From Vairimorpha ceranae (lineage: Eukaryota; Microsporidia; Nosematidae): a stretch of DNA of 64,000 bases. The translations under genes were made by a program, and so were the position numbers. Location of the stretch: contig NW_020169301.1 in the NCBI RefSeq assembly GCF_000988165.1, forward strand, positions 62,001-126,000. Reading direction: 5' to 3'. The notes below the pieces were generated by a model. It was given only the letters and a program-made list of their open reading frames with translations. It searched no databases and was not told where the DNA came from. This document shows, piece after piece, positions 38,789 to 47,427 of this stretch (position 1 is its first letter; every line of letters starts with the position of its first letter).

Positions 38789-39358
38789 TTAATGTCCAAA
38801 AATAGCTAGCAGTTTTCGATACCCTAAATAAATATACATTTCAGGTTTAGACATACTAGATTGAATAAAACTTTTTTTTGCTTTTTTCTTTTTTTTCGTA
38901 GGTTCCGCATCAATTTCTGTTGTTGTCAAATTGCAGTATTTAGCAAATCGGTAGCAGTAATAAACAAAATCAACACATAATAGTAAAGCCAAAATAGAAG
39001 CAAATATCATTAATCGAGAATTTTTGTAATTATTTGAATTATCAAACATTAACCAAGGACTGTTAAGTATTTCTTCGTAAGCATCTTTATTTTTCTTTAG
39101 AATATCGTAGCAAGCAGTAACTAAATTTTTATAATCCTTAAGGGGCAGATGAAATCGAGGCGGTGTTTCTTTAGCAGTAATTAATTTTACAAATTTTTTT
39201 TGTATATCATCTACAGGCGTAAAGCTGTAAATATCAAACACTTCGTATAAAGTCTTAAAATCTGTATCCCTATGTAACCTTTTTATAACCTCTTGTATTG
39301 TTTGGTATTCTTTAGATAAAGCAAATACACAATAAATAAAAAAAAACAATACAAACAT
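38789..39358 (-). CDS. ER membrane protein with degenerate J domain
   Basis: The 189 residues begin with a signal or anchor (MFVLFFFIYCVFAL), then a helix-loop-helix region laid out like a J domain (FKTLYEVFDI...DDIQKKFVKLI...KDYKNLVTACYDILKKNKDAYEEIL). The catalytic HPD tripeptide between helices 2 and 3 is missing (TAKETPPRF). A membrane span follows at about 118-138, then a Lys-rich cytosolic segment (KKKKKAKK). The layout is like DNAJC1/ERj1 or Sec63-type ER proteins that have lost Hsp70 stimulation. The J assignment is moderate. Its start is 24 bases from a divergent small ORF. Confidence 0.6.
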   Translation of the reverse strand: MFVLFFFIYCVFALSKEYQTIQEVIKRLHRDTDFKTLYEVFDIYSFTPVDDIQKKFVKLITAKETPPRFHLPLKDYKNLVTACYDILKKNKDAYEEILNSPWLMFDNSNNYKNSRLMIFASILALLLCVDFVYYCYRFAKYCNLTTTEIDAEPTKKKKKAKKSFIQSSMSKPEMYIYLGYRKLLAIFGH

Positions 39359-39382
39359 TTTAAGGGATAAAAATTATCACCC
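39359..39382. promoter_or_regulatory. 24-base bidirectional promoter
   Basis: Only 24 bases separate the two ATGs. They contain TTAAGGGATAA (CCC on the minus strand) and TTATCACCC (CCC on the plus strand). This is the shortest divergent spacer in the window. Confidence 0.6.
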
Positions 39383-39490
39383 ATGGAACAAAAAAATGAA
39401 AATTTTGATAAATTAACACTAGACGCATTTGTTGACGATGAAGTAATTAACTTTAAATTTGATGATGTTATTATAAATGATAAAAATTAA
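39383..39490 (+). CDS. Putative 35-residue acidic protein
   Basis: An ATG directly after CACCC opens a 35-codon frame (MEQKNENFDKL...DDVIINDKN) ending 14 bases before the stop of Dph2 on the other strand. It is acidic (many Asp and Glu), without hydrophobic segments. The exact CCC placement and tight packing between neighbours, rather than any homology, support it. Small acidic partners such as Sem1/Dss1 come to mind, but the expected tryptophans are absent. Confidence 0.4.
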   Translation: MEQKNENFDKLTLDAFVDDEVINFKFDDVIINDKN

Positions 39491-39504
39491 ATATATTTTT
39501 AAAT

Positions 39505-40464
39505 CTATTCGTGTGTATATTCACTCGCTATACCACTTTTTCCTTCATATATTTCTAAATCGTCATCATCTTTACTCGAAAATTCTACTCCAAAGAAATC
39601 ACTATCTAAAATTAGCTTGCCTGCTCCTTGATATATACAAATATCCTTTTCTTTACAATTTTCAACAGAAATATCAAATTTATTAATTTCATATTTAGGA
39701 TCCCATTTTTTACTTAAAATGTATTGGACATCGGCTGGCGATAAAATTGGAAGTGTTACATCAATATTAAAATTATCATAGGCAGGACAATCTATTAAAA
39801 CCAGTGTATCTATATTTTCTATTGTGACCAATCTCGAATATCTAATATTTCTAAGAAATAAAAGGTATCCACATCTTCCTCTGTTTTCCAAGGATTTTTT
39901 AATTTTAACAGCTAGGCTTAAATAGGTTTCGTGCACAAAAATAATTGCAAAAGTTTTATTATTTTTTGCGATTTCTGCTAAATTAATTCTACGTGTAAGA
40001 TAATCGAATCGGTTTTCTATGTCAAAATTATAAAAAGGCTTGACATGCATTTTTCTTGAAAAATATCGTAAAATCGCTTCATTTTTTGTGACTACTAATA
40101 ATTCTTGATTTTGGATATAACTATGTGATTTGTATTGCAAATAAGTAGAATCAAAATACACGTTACTAAATGTATTAATATGTTTTATTTCTTCATCACC
40201 AAGTTTATCTTGTAGATAAATTGCATTTTCAAAACCATGCTCTGGACATTCTACGCCTAATAAAATAACCAAGTCCGTTTTTTTATGTTTGAGGCTACAA
40301 ATAATGTTATCGGCATTTATTATAAACAGATTGATTTCTTTTTTATGTTCTACAATTTTGTCATAAATATTTTCAACCAAATTAGAATATTCCTTAGAAA
40401 CGAGAATAAATGCTTCACTTATGTTCTCTATTTTTTTAAATACATCAACCCAATTCAATTGCAT
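39505..40464 (-). CDS. DPH2: Diphthamide biosynthesis protein 2 (Dph2)
   Basis: Dph2 partners Dph1 in the first step of diphthamide formation on elongation factor 2. The DPH1/DPH2 fold is recognisable: CSLKHKKTDLVILLGVECPEHG in the N-terminal third, TFAIIFVHETYLSL at the start of the last domain, and VLIDCPAYDNFNIDVTLPILSPADV as the family's C-terminal block. The lack of clear conservation in the radical-SAM cluster cysteines favours Dph2 over Dph1. The longest frame starts at 40545, but the ATG at 40464 follows TATCCCTTTT and gives 319 residues. Confidence 0.8.
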   Translation of the reverse strand: MQLNWVDVFKKIENISEAFILVSKEYSNLVENIYDKIVEHKKEINLFIINADNIICSLKHKKTDLVILLGVECPEHGFENAIYLQDKLGDEEIKHINTFSNVYFDSTYLQYKSHSYIQNQELLVVTKNEAILRYFSRKMHVKPFYNFDIENRFDYLTRRINLAEIAKNNKTFAIIFVHETYLSLAVKIKKSLENRGRCGYLLFLRNIRYSRLVTIENIDTLVLIDCPAYDNFNIDVTLPILSPADVQYILSKKWDPKYEINKFDISVENCKEKDICIYQGAGKLILDSDFFGVEFSSKDDDDLEIYEGKSGIASEYTHE

Positions 40465-40834
40465 AAAAGGGATAAAAATACTGACGATTTGTAGAAATTG
40501 TGTTGTATCTTTTTCAAGTAAAAAAATTCTTTTTAGAGCTGGCATAACACTAAATTTTTATTATAAAATATTTATATATTAATTTTACTATTGGAATGAA
40601 CAGTAAAAGGTATATAATATTAATATCTTAAATCCGCACAATTGTAATGAAGCGTATACTCGTTGACATTATATTTATGTAAAGCAATTTGTAAAATATT
40701 ACCTTATTAAAATTATTTATAAGAAACAAAAGATCTTAAACAGCGTGTAGATGAATTTGACGTGTTCTACTTCAATATCTTTATAATTTTTTCACTAGCA
40801 CTAAATTCTAAAAATATTTATTTTTTTACCCCTA
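40465..40834. other. Divergent intergenic gap
   Basis: About 370 bases between two divergent genes, CCC motifs at each edge; nothing else seen. Confidence 0.5.
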
Positions 40835-41371
40835 ATGTTAAACAAGATTACCAATTTATACTTTACAATTTTACCTTTTATTACATTTATAACTTCATTC
40901 ACACCACTAATATTACACGGTCATATTAAAAAAGGAATGTCTAAAAATTTTTTCATTTTTTTTTACATAAATTGTTTGATTTTTAATTTTTTTATCAAAA
41001 ATTTTAATTTATATTTACTACACATATTAAGAAGAGCTATAGAGTGTTTAATATTTAGATATAATCATAGTAAAATGAATTATATACAGTTTATACATGG
41101 TATCATATATTACATCTTTTTAAGCTTACATTTGAGAGATATAGAAGAAATTAATTTACCGGTATTTATTTTACTAAATGTATTCCAGACATTAACACAC
41201 ATTCTTGTGTTCAGATATAAAAGATTTGTGTATTCTCATTATTTTAGTGAATTTTTAATTTATTTATATTTATTTTATATAAAAAAAAGTAAAGAGTTAT
41301 TTTATAATACAATGTACTTAATAATATTTATATTAACATCTATTATAAATAGAAATAAAAAGTATTTGTAA
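40835..41371 (+). CDS. DFG10/SRD5A3-like polyprenal reductase, shortened
   Basis: The protein has 178 residues and about five membrane spans. The segment LLHILRRAIECLIFRYN...IHGIIYYIF matches the conserved LLH-LRR-YE-L-V...GL-YY block of SRD5A3 and yeast Dfg10, which take part in making dolichol in the ER. The later YSHYFSEFLIYLYLFY corresponds to the P-Y-AE-IY region of the steroid reductase fold. It is only about two thirds of the yeast length and lacks the first spans, so activity is uncertain. Dolichol is needed for O-mannosylation. The ATG follows TACCCCTA. Confidence 0.6.
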   Translation: MLNKITNLYFTILPFITFITSFTPLILHGHIKKGMSKNFFIFFYINCLIFNFFIKNFNLYLLHILRRAIECLIFRYNHSKMNYIQFIHGIIYYIFLSLHLRDIEEINLPVFILLNVFQTLTHILVFRYKRFVYSHYFSEFLIYLYLFYIKKSKELFYNTMYLIIFILTSIINRNKKYL

Positions 41372-41376
41372 ATTTA

Positions 41377-41997
41377 TTAACTTTGCTTGTCCTGTAATGA
41401 TGTACAGTAATTTTCTATCCTATAAAATAAAACATTATACATCTGTTTGTAGTAGTAAATACACAACCCCGCATATAACAACTTGTCCACAAAAAAATCT
41501 AACTGTACGATTCTCCAGTACGTAAACACAAAATTAAAAATTGACAGAAAACTGTTATAAAAAACTACTTTAAAAACAAGGATGTAAATAAATAGTGTCG
41601 TGATATGTAATCTTAAGTCCATGTACGATATAGTAGGCTTTTTTACATTAAATAAATCATATAATTCTACATTTGTGTGGATTAAATAAGAATTTGACAT
41701 AAATATTTTCAATACAAGAGAAATTAATAAATGTACTGTAAATAATACAAGCAGTGTACAAAAAAATAAAAAGATACTATTTGGTGTTACTTCGTCTTTA
41801 AGTTTGTAAAACGTTCTGCACTGCAAACATTTTTTCGCACTGTAATATTGTGATTTGTACCTCCACATCTTTAAACAGCTTTTATGAACGTATTTTAGCG
41901 TACCTTTACAATTACAAGGAGATATTAAATCATCGTTAGGTGAAACAGGATCTTCTTTTGAGTAACAGATTTTACATTTTGTTTCTAAATCTTCCAT
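41377..41997 (-). CDS. RING-CH (MARCH-type) membrane E3 ubiquitin ligase
   Basis: The frame opens at a TTG (42039); the ATG at 41997 (MEDLETKCKI) is the likely start, 206 residues. A RING-variant finger C4HC3 is complete: CKICYS...CNCKGTLKYVHKSCLKMW...CLQCRTFY. Three or four membrane spans follow. This is the layout of MARCH ligases and of the N-terminus of Doa10, which work in ER quality control, but the 14-span Doa10 body is absent. Ends 5 bases from the stop of the convergent reductase-like gene. Confidence 0.85.
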   Translation of the reverse strand: MEDLETKCKICYSKEDPVSPNDDLISPCNCKGTLKYVHKSCLKMWRYKSQYYSAKKCLQCRTFYKLKDEVTPNSIFLFFCTLLVLFTVHLLISLVLKIFMSNSYLIHTNVELYDLFNVKKPTISYMDLRLHITTLFIYILVFKVVFYNSFLSIFNFVFTYWRIVQLDFFVDKLLYAGLCIYYYKQMYNVLFYRIENYCTSLQDKQS

Positions 41998-42148
41998 AAC
42001 CTTACATAGATTTTTTAATTTATTTAGAAAAAATACCAATTATTTTAAAAGGATCACGAGCATAAAGGAGGGAGCAAATAAAAAAATTTAACAAATTTGT
42101 TTTATTAAAAAGTAAAATACATTTTAGTAGCAAATATTCTCAAAAAAG

Positions 42149-42940
42149 CTATTTATTGTATAATTCAAATATGTTCTCTGGATTTAGATCTTTAAAGTAA
42201 TTCTCTCTTTCTTCAAATTCTTCACTAAAAAAATATCCACTACTCTTGTCAATATTTAACTGCAGCAATTTCGTAGTATTTTTATCCTTGTAATTTAGTA
42301 CATGAAAATTATACACAAAATAATCACTCAAAAAAGAGGAAACCATTTTTTCATATTTTTCGTTAGTTTTAAGTAAATCTAAAACTTTTAGAGATGCAAT
42401 GTCTTCTAAAGAATATTCCATATCATACATATTGTATTTATCACATTTACTTATTACACAAATAAAAGGGACTTCCATTCTAAATATAGAAATATAAGTA
42501 AAAAGATAGGATGATAAAAGGGATGTATTGAAGAATACAAGATCTATAAGATTAACAATAACAACATTAATATCTTTTTTTGTTAAAAAATGAATGAGTC
42601 TTGTAAGGCTATCACCCGTTATAAAAAATTCAACTTGCCCAGGAAGATCAATTATAAGATAATTTTCTCTATTTTCTAGAAAATTATAGTAAAAATCTTC
42701 AATGTTATTAACAAAGTCTTTTAAAATATTTTTAGTAGCACCATTAGGACCCATTTTATTTTTAATTTGGTAGTCTTTAACAGTACAAGAGACATTATAA
42801 TCGTATAGACCAGTATAAATATTTCCAGGATCAAGATTAATGAGATACGGATTTCTGTGTTTTATGTCTTCTGCCTTTTTTTGTACGTATGTTGACTTTC
42901 CACTTCCCGGTGGTCCAATAACAATTTCACAGTAAATCAT
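42149..42940 (-). CDS. GPN2: GPN-loop GTPase, GPN2-like
   Basis: GPN GTPases help assemble and import RNA polymerases II and III. The ATG at 42940 follows TTCCCCTTTT and gives 263 residues. The P-loop GPPGSGKSTY (residues 9-18), the defining GPN insertion MGPNGATKNIL, the G3 block LIIDLPGQVEFF (usual FDCPGQ) and the G4-like SKCDKY are visible. VIGPPGSGKS plus a C-terminal LLQLNIDKSSGYFF favours GPN2 over GPN3. The U2 snRNA gene ends just upstream. Confidence 0.87.
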   Translation of the reverse strand: MIYCEIVIGPPGSGKSTYVQKKAEDIKHRNPYLINLDPGNIYTGLYDYNVSCTVKDYQIKNKMGPNGATKNILKDFVNNIEDFYYNFLENRENYLIIDLPGQVEFFITGDSLTRLIHFLTKKDINVVIVNLIDLVFFNTSLLSSYLFTYISIFRMEVPFICVISKCDKYNMYDMEYSLEDIASLKVLDLLKTNEKYEKMVSSFLSDYFVYNFHVLNYKDKNTTKLLQLNIDKSSGYFFSEEFEERENYFKDLNPENIFELYNK

Positions 42941-42965
42941 AAAAGGGGAAAAAATTAATAAAAAA

Positions 42966-43131
42966 ATGCACAAAGTGCCAGAGATCTATAAAAAATAGTG
43001 ATTATGCAAGCACATCTCCTATTTTACATCTCTACTTTTCTAAATATTAACTCCTTGCGGATATGTCAGGTGTTAAACTGACTAGAACAGATACTACACT
43101 TGATCAAAGCCGATAACTTTGAGAGCGAGGG
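42966..43131 (-). ncRNA. U2 spliceosomal RNA
   Basis: On the minus strand the sequence TTTGATCAAGTGTAGTATC and then TGTTCTAGTCAGTTTAACA are near-exact U2. Stem I pairs TCAAAG with CTTTGA around TTATCGG; the branch-site binding sequence GTAGTA is at 43092-43097; stem IIa pairs GTCAG with CTGAC. Further 3', an AT-rich segment around 43040 could hold the Sm site, and a GCAC-TTT-GTGC hairpin near 42970 may be the last stem. The 5' end is set at the CCTCGC after ACCCC; the 3' end is approximate. Confidence 0.9.
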
Positions 43132-43624
43132 GTAAAAAAAAAAGTAATTTTATGAAAAATTATTAGAACTGAATTGAACTTTAAACATTCATAAGAATGT
43201 ATTTTTTATTACATTGTTATTTATAATGTAGTATTTTTTTTATTTTATTTTTTCATAATAGAAACTTCTTTAAAGATGTCAAACCATTGTATTTATTTCA
43301 CTCAAAAAGAATGCAGTCTTTAAATGTCTAATTTTAAATATTCGTATTTTTCTTAGTGCAACAATATGCTTATTTAGTAATTATCATTTTCTCGTGTAAT
43401 TTATTAACATTTAACCAATAATTAATGACAAAAAATATCACTTTATGTGCTTTAAATCTAGTTTAGAAAATAAAAAGATAATCCTATACAAAAATAAATA
43501 TTCATTTTTTATTTAAAAATTAAATGACTAATTAATTAAATAACACTTGTTGCAGACCTATCAGATTTATTTAAAATCTATTTGCTGAAACATTTTTGTT
43601 TAAATAATATTTTACAAACAATAC
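43132..43624. other. Intergenic gap
   Basis: About 490 AT-rich bases between U2 (minus) and the transporter (plus); it should hold the U2 promoter. Nothing else seen. Confidence 0.5.
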
Positions 43625-44536
43625 ATGAATAAAACAGTACAAATTATTGTACTTATAACATTTTACTATCTAACATCATTAGGATTAGGATTCTTTACTA
43701 CATATTTTTTATCAAAATCTGCTTATAATTTTAGATTTCCTCTTTTTAAAAGTTCACTACAAAACCTAACACATTTTATTATAAGTTCATGCATTTTAAA
43801 AATAAAAAATAATGCCTCTAAAAAATCAGGATACATTTACACAACCATTCCTTGTGCCATAACAGGTGCCGTAGACATAGGGCTAAGTTCATATTCACTT
43901 AGAAACGTATCTTTAGCATTTTATACAATGGTTAAATCATCAGCACCCGTCTTTATTCTGCTATCGGGCATGGCCTTTGGAATAGAGAAGCCGTCTATAA
44001 GATTTTTTCTTATAATTTTTACAATAGGCCTTGGTGTGTTTATGACGTCATTTAAAAACTCAAATTTTGATTTTACTGGGTTTGGAATAATATCGTTTGC
44101 ATCATTTATGGCAGGATTTCGATGGGCATTTATTCAGTATTTATTACAAAAACGTGGTGTAAAAAAAGGAGGGATGTACGGCACTATTAGAGATTTAAGT
44201 CTTCCTATAGCTTGTATACTTTTTATTATGTCTTATTACAACGAAGGATTTATTGAAATTATACAGTCAGAATTCTTTAATAATTCTAAGGCAGCAGCGA
44301 AAAATCTCTCATTTATTATAGGAAGTGGCATTCTTTCATTTTCGCTAATATGCTCAGAATTTACACTTGTATCAAAAACAAGTGTAGTATTTTTAAGTGT
44401 AAGTAGCATTGTAAAAGAATTAATTATCATTATTACTTCATTGTATAAAAAAGAAATAGAACTAAATAATATAAATTATATAGGATTAGCAATTAGTATA
44501 ATAGGAATAATGTGTTATAATCTAAAAAGAAAATAG
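43625..44536 (+). CDS. SLC35-type nucleotide-sugar/triose-phosphate transporter family protein
   Basis: This 303-residue protein has about ten membrane spans. DIGLSSYSLRNVSLAFYTMVKSSAPVFILL is the hallmark of the drug/metabolite transporter subgroup including SLC35C2 and plant TPT-related proteins, and GFRWAFIQYLLQKRG is a second conserved block. Such carriers exchange nucleotide sugars or related phosphates across Golgi/ER membranes; the substrate cannot be read from the sequence. No CCC element precedes the ATG. A tRNA gene on the other strand follows 20 bases beyond its end. Confidence 0.85.
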   Translation: MNKTVQIIVLITFYYLTSLGLGFFTTYFLSKSAYNFRFPLFKSSLQNLTHFIISSCILKIKNNASKKSGYIYTTIPCAITGAVDIGLSSYSLRNVSLAFYTMVKSSAPVFILLSGMAFGIEKPSIRFFLIIFTIGLGVFMTSFKNSNFDFTGFGIISFASFMAGFRWAFIQYLLQKRGVKKGGMYGTIRDLSLPIACILFIMSYYNEGFIEIIQSEFFNNSKAAAKNLSFIIGSGILSFSLICSEFTLVSKTSVVFLSVSSIVKELIIIITSLYKKEIELNNINYIGLAISIIGIMCYNLKRK

Positions 44537-44556
44537 GTTTTGTGTTCATTTAAAAT

Positions 44557-44628
44557 CGAACACAAAGGGATTCGAACCCTTAACCTTCAGTTCCGTAGAC
44601 TGACGCTCTGCCGTTGAGCTATGTGTCC
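44557..44628 (-). tRNA. tRNA-Arg (anticodon ACG)
   Basis: The minus strand folds into a full cloverleaf of 72 bases: acceptor GGACACA/TGTGTTC, D stem GCTC/GAGC, anticodon stem TCAGT/ACTGA with loop CTACGGA (anticodon ACG, at 44594-44596), and T arm AAGGG-TTCGAAT-CCCTT. No intron. ACG is read as inosine-CG, decoding CGU and related arginine codons. Confidence 0.95.
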
Positions 44629-44751
44629 TAAAAAAATAATTTTGTAATACAATGTTAATAAACAATAAATAATATTTTCGTAACAAAAAAGTACAATTTA
44701 TCTTTATTTTGTCTAATTATTATATAAACAATCATTGATCTTAAATCTTCA

Positions 44752-45450
44752 TTACTCAACCCATTCTTCTTCACTATCCCACTGATAGTTTAAATCAAAA
44801 ATATTTTCTATTAAATGGTCATCCTGTCTTAGAGTTCTTCCTTTATTTTTGTAAAATGCTTTAAATTTTTTAATTCCTAATTTTCTAAATTTCTTCCTTT
44901 CATTTTCATTCATGTCGTACCATTCAAGAATTAAAATGTTAAGAATATGATCAGCATCTAAATTTAAATCCATATTCCAAATTGAATGTTTAATAAATTC
45001 CATAAATCCATTACATCTAAATCTAAATGTATCCAATATAATTTCAGAATTAATTTCACTTATTTCTTCAGCACAATCATTGTAATTTTGTATTAAAAAT
45101 AACATTCTGTCTTTAATGTATTTTAAATATTCTTTTTCAGTTTTTTTTATAAATTCTGTTGTGTCATCAATTTCTTGTTGTTTATCTTCCAATACTTCAG
45201 CATAAAACTCGCTCCATGTTTTAACAAGCGGTACATTCAAATTATTTTGGTTCAGTTTTTTTATTACATAATTTATTCGATCAGTTTCATGCGAAAACAT
45301 TACAGCAGAGGACAAAGCGGTATCTTTCTCACATTTACTATCTTTGTACTTTTTATTTTCAATATATTTCTTTTTATCTATTATTTTTTCTTTAGATATT
45401 TTTTGTTTTTTAGAAATATTCTTTTTACTAAATTTTGATTTTTTTAACAT
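44752..45450 (-). CDS. Basic-to-acidic helical protein, unknown
   Basis: The 232 residues begin with a very Lys-rich segment (residues 1-45, possible nuclear/nucleolar signal), continue with long helices, and end acidic (WDSEEEWVE). Near the end, MNENERKKFRKLGIKKFKAFYKNKGR could be a compact three-helix unit. I do not recognise the family. The ATG follows ATACCCTTTAA. It shares a 56-base divergent promoter with the HMG-box gene. Confidence 0.6.
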   Translation of the reverse strand: MLKKSKFSKKNISKKQKISKEKIIDKKKYIENKKYKDSKCEKDTALSSAVMFSHETDRINYVIKKLNQNNLNVPLVKTWSEFYAEVLEDKQQEIDDTTEFIKKTEKEYLKYIKDRMLFLIQNYNDCAEEISEINSEIILDTFRFRCNGFMEFIKHSIWNMDLNLDADHILNILILEWYDMNENERKKFRKLGIKKFKAFYKNKGRTLRQDDHLIENIFDLNYQWDSEEEWVE

Positions 45451-45506
45451 TTAAAGGGTATTTCCTTATTATGCCGCTTATATTTTTTTTATTTTTTAGT
45501 CCCCCA
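45451..45506. promoter_or_regulatory. 56-base divergent promoter (unknown gene / HMG-box gene)
   Basis: TTAAAGGGTAT on the left gives CCC on the minus strand; TAGTCCCCCA on the right lies directly before the HMG-box ATG. Confidence 0.7.
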
Positions 45507-46121
45507 ATGGCTGTAAGATCTGCTTCAAAAGAACTTAAAAAAAAGGCTCCTAAGAAGCTTAAAGATTTAAATGCACCGAAGGCTCCTCTGACACCTTATT
45601 TAAAATGGGGTCAAGAACAAAGAGAAAAAGATCCAGAAATCAAATCATTACCGGTTGGTCAACAAGGAAAGAAGCTTAGTTTGATGTGGCAAAATGTTAG
45701 TGATGAAATAAAAGAAAAATACAAAAGTGTTTACCAGAAGGAAAAAGAAGCTTACTTAAAAGAATTTGAGGACTACAAGAAAACTGATAGTTATAAAGAA
45801 TGGTTTAAACAAAAAGAAGCATTATCAAAAGAAGATGGATCTACCGGGAAAAGAAAGAAAAGAAGTGCACAGAGTGCATATAATGTTTATTTTAAGGAAG
45901 AATATCCAATTATGGCTAGTAGTATGAATACTGATGGAGAAAGTAAGCCTTCTATGAAAGACGTCACAGCAAAAGTAGCTGAAAAATGGAAGAATTTTAG
46001 TGATGCAGAAAAAGCGGCGTATCAGGAAAGAGCTGATGCTATAAATAAAGAGAAAAAGGAAGCAGAATTTATGTCTAAAGAAGAATCAAAGGAAGAAGAA
46101 GAAGATTCTGAAGATGAATAA
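45507..46121 (+). CDS. HMGB-type protein with two HMG boxes and acidic tail
   Basis: The longest frame starts at 45435, but the ATG at 45507 follows TCCCCC and gives 204 residues without the odd hydrophobic stretch. Box A (about residues 24-95) has APKAPLTPYLKWGQEQR and a WQNVSDEIKEKY core; box B (about 113-180) has RSAQSAYNVYFKEEYP and AEKWKNFSDAEKAAYQERA. The end is a run of acidic residues (EESKEEEEDSEDE), as in HMGB1. It is an abundant chromatin-bending protein, likely partnered by histones such as the H2B gene 1.3 kb downstream. Confidence 0.93.
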   Translation: MAVRSASKELKKKAPKKLKDLNAPKAPLTPYLKWGQEQREKDPEIKSLPVGQQGKKLSLMWQNVSDEIKEKYKSVYQKEKEAYLKEFEDYKKTDSYKEWFKQKEALSKEDGSTGKRKKRSAQSAYNVYFKEEYPIMASSMNTDGESKPSMKDVTAKVAEKWKNFSDAEKAAYQERADAINKEKKEAEFMSKEESKEEEEDSEDE

Positions 46122-46192
46122 TTTAATGAATAAAATTTATTTGGTTTTTACGTGCAGGTTGAATTTTATTCAGACAAATGTCAAAAAAATCA

Positions 46193-46315
46193 TTATAAAT
46201 TAATTTTTTAAAATTTTGCGCATAATTACAAAACAGTTACTTTTAAAAATTTTCAAACAATTCTTTATAAATTAATTTTTATTTTTGCGCATAATTAAAA
46301 AATAGTTACTTTTTA
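46193..46315. repeat. Imperfect ~55-base direct repeat
   Basis: The block TTATAAATTAATTTTT...TTTGCGCATAATTA...AGTTACTTTT occurs twice, at about 46193-46245 and 46265-46315, with small gaps. Local duplication. Confidence 0.75.
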
Positions 46316-46399
46316 AGTCAAATTTGTCAAAAAACAGCATATTGCAATAATAAGACTAATTGATTTTTTAGATGTTTTAAATATTTAAGAAATAATACA

Positions 46400-46505
46400 T
46401 GTAGGACAGTAAAGATGTAGACATGTCAATTAGCAGTATTAGGTTGATGGCTTTGACATGTCTGTTATATAAATAATAATTATTAAATAAACCCATGTTT
46501 TATCC
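46400..46505. repeat. Dispersed ~106-base repeat, copy 2 with perfect hairpin
   Basis: About 92% identical to 19426-19531. It contains AGACATGTCA and, 26 bases later, TGACATGTCT, an exact 10-base inverted repeat. No transposase sequence accompanies this copy. Confidence 0.85.
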
Positions 46506-47427
46506 TAACAATACATGCTACAGTATTTTTTGTTGGTGCAACAATTTTAGGTTTATTTTTTTAATTTAAGTTTTTACATTGCAATACGAATTGTACTATA
46601 TTTCTTATTTTAATAAGATAAATATTTAAAGATTGCTATGCAAAAGTAAACTTAATTTTATAAAATAATAAGTAAATTTTCTACAATAAAAATAAGATAT
46701 TTAATAAGATGAATAAGTTTTTTTTTTAGTAAATATCTAAACTTTATTGTTTAAGTAAACGCGCAGTAATACATATTTATGTCATTTAGATAAATTACAA
46801 GATAACTAAAATTTTCATATGACAATAATGTAATGCATTGATATTTTTAGGTTAAAATTCTAAGATGTATTAATTTGTTCAAATTTAAATGTATGCTTAA
46901 AGATCCATGTACTTCTTGAGATGTAATAACTTTGCATGTAATAAATTTTACATTAAAAATTCTTGTACGTTGTACATACAAAACATTGTATGCTTTTATT
47001 TATTAATTATGTATATGTATATTAAATGTAAGCTTTTTAACTAAATCTAATTAATTTTTTGTTTTATAAGACATTTATAGTTACTAATATATGTAAGAAT
47101 GAAAGGAACAAAGTAGAAAATTTTATGATATTTATGAGATTACTTTAACATGTCTATATTTAAATAATTTATAATTATTAAACCCATATTCACTTCAATA
47201 TTATTTAATACTTTTTTTTTGCCGTAAGCTTTTTCGTTCTTTAAATTTAACCTATAAAAAATATTTAGAAATTTACAAAAACCAATTATTTTTAAGGAAA
47301 ATTCTTTAGTCTTTTTATGCATTTTTTTATCTTCATTTTTTTTTATTTACTGTTTCCCTCCTTTTTTAATAACAAATATTATTTTTACCTCCAAAACATT
47401 TAAATATCAAAAATATTTGACCCCCCA

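Larger units (their letters stand above)
46122..47427. other. Gene-poor region before histone H2B
   Basis: About 1.3 kb, AT-rich. It holds a two-copy imperfect direct repeat (46193-46315) and the second copy of the Merlin-associated repeat (46400-46505). A 60-codon minus frame at 47140-47322 has no start element and is probably chance. Confidence 0.5.

Noticed and set aside
39477..39686. 69-codon plus-strand ORF overlapping the Dph2 gene
   Set aside because: Antisense shadow of the Dph2 C-terminus; the small acidic ORF at 39383-39490 is the better candidate on this strand.
47140..47322. 60-codon minus-strand ORF upstream of H2B
   Set aside because: No start element near the ATG, AT-driven residue content (Asn, Lys, Ile) and no recognisable fold.
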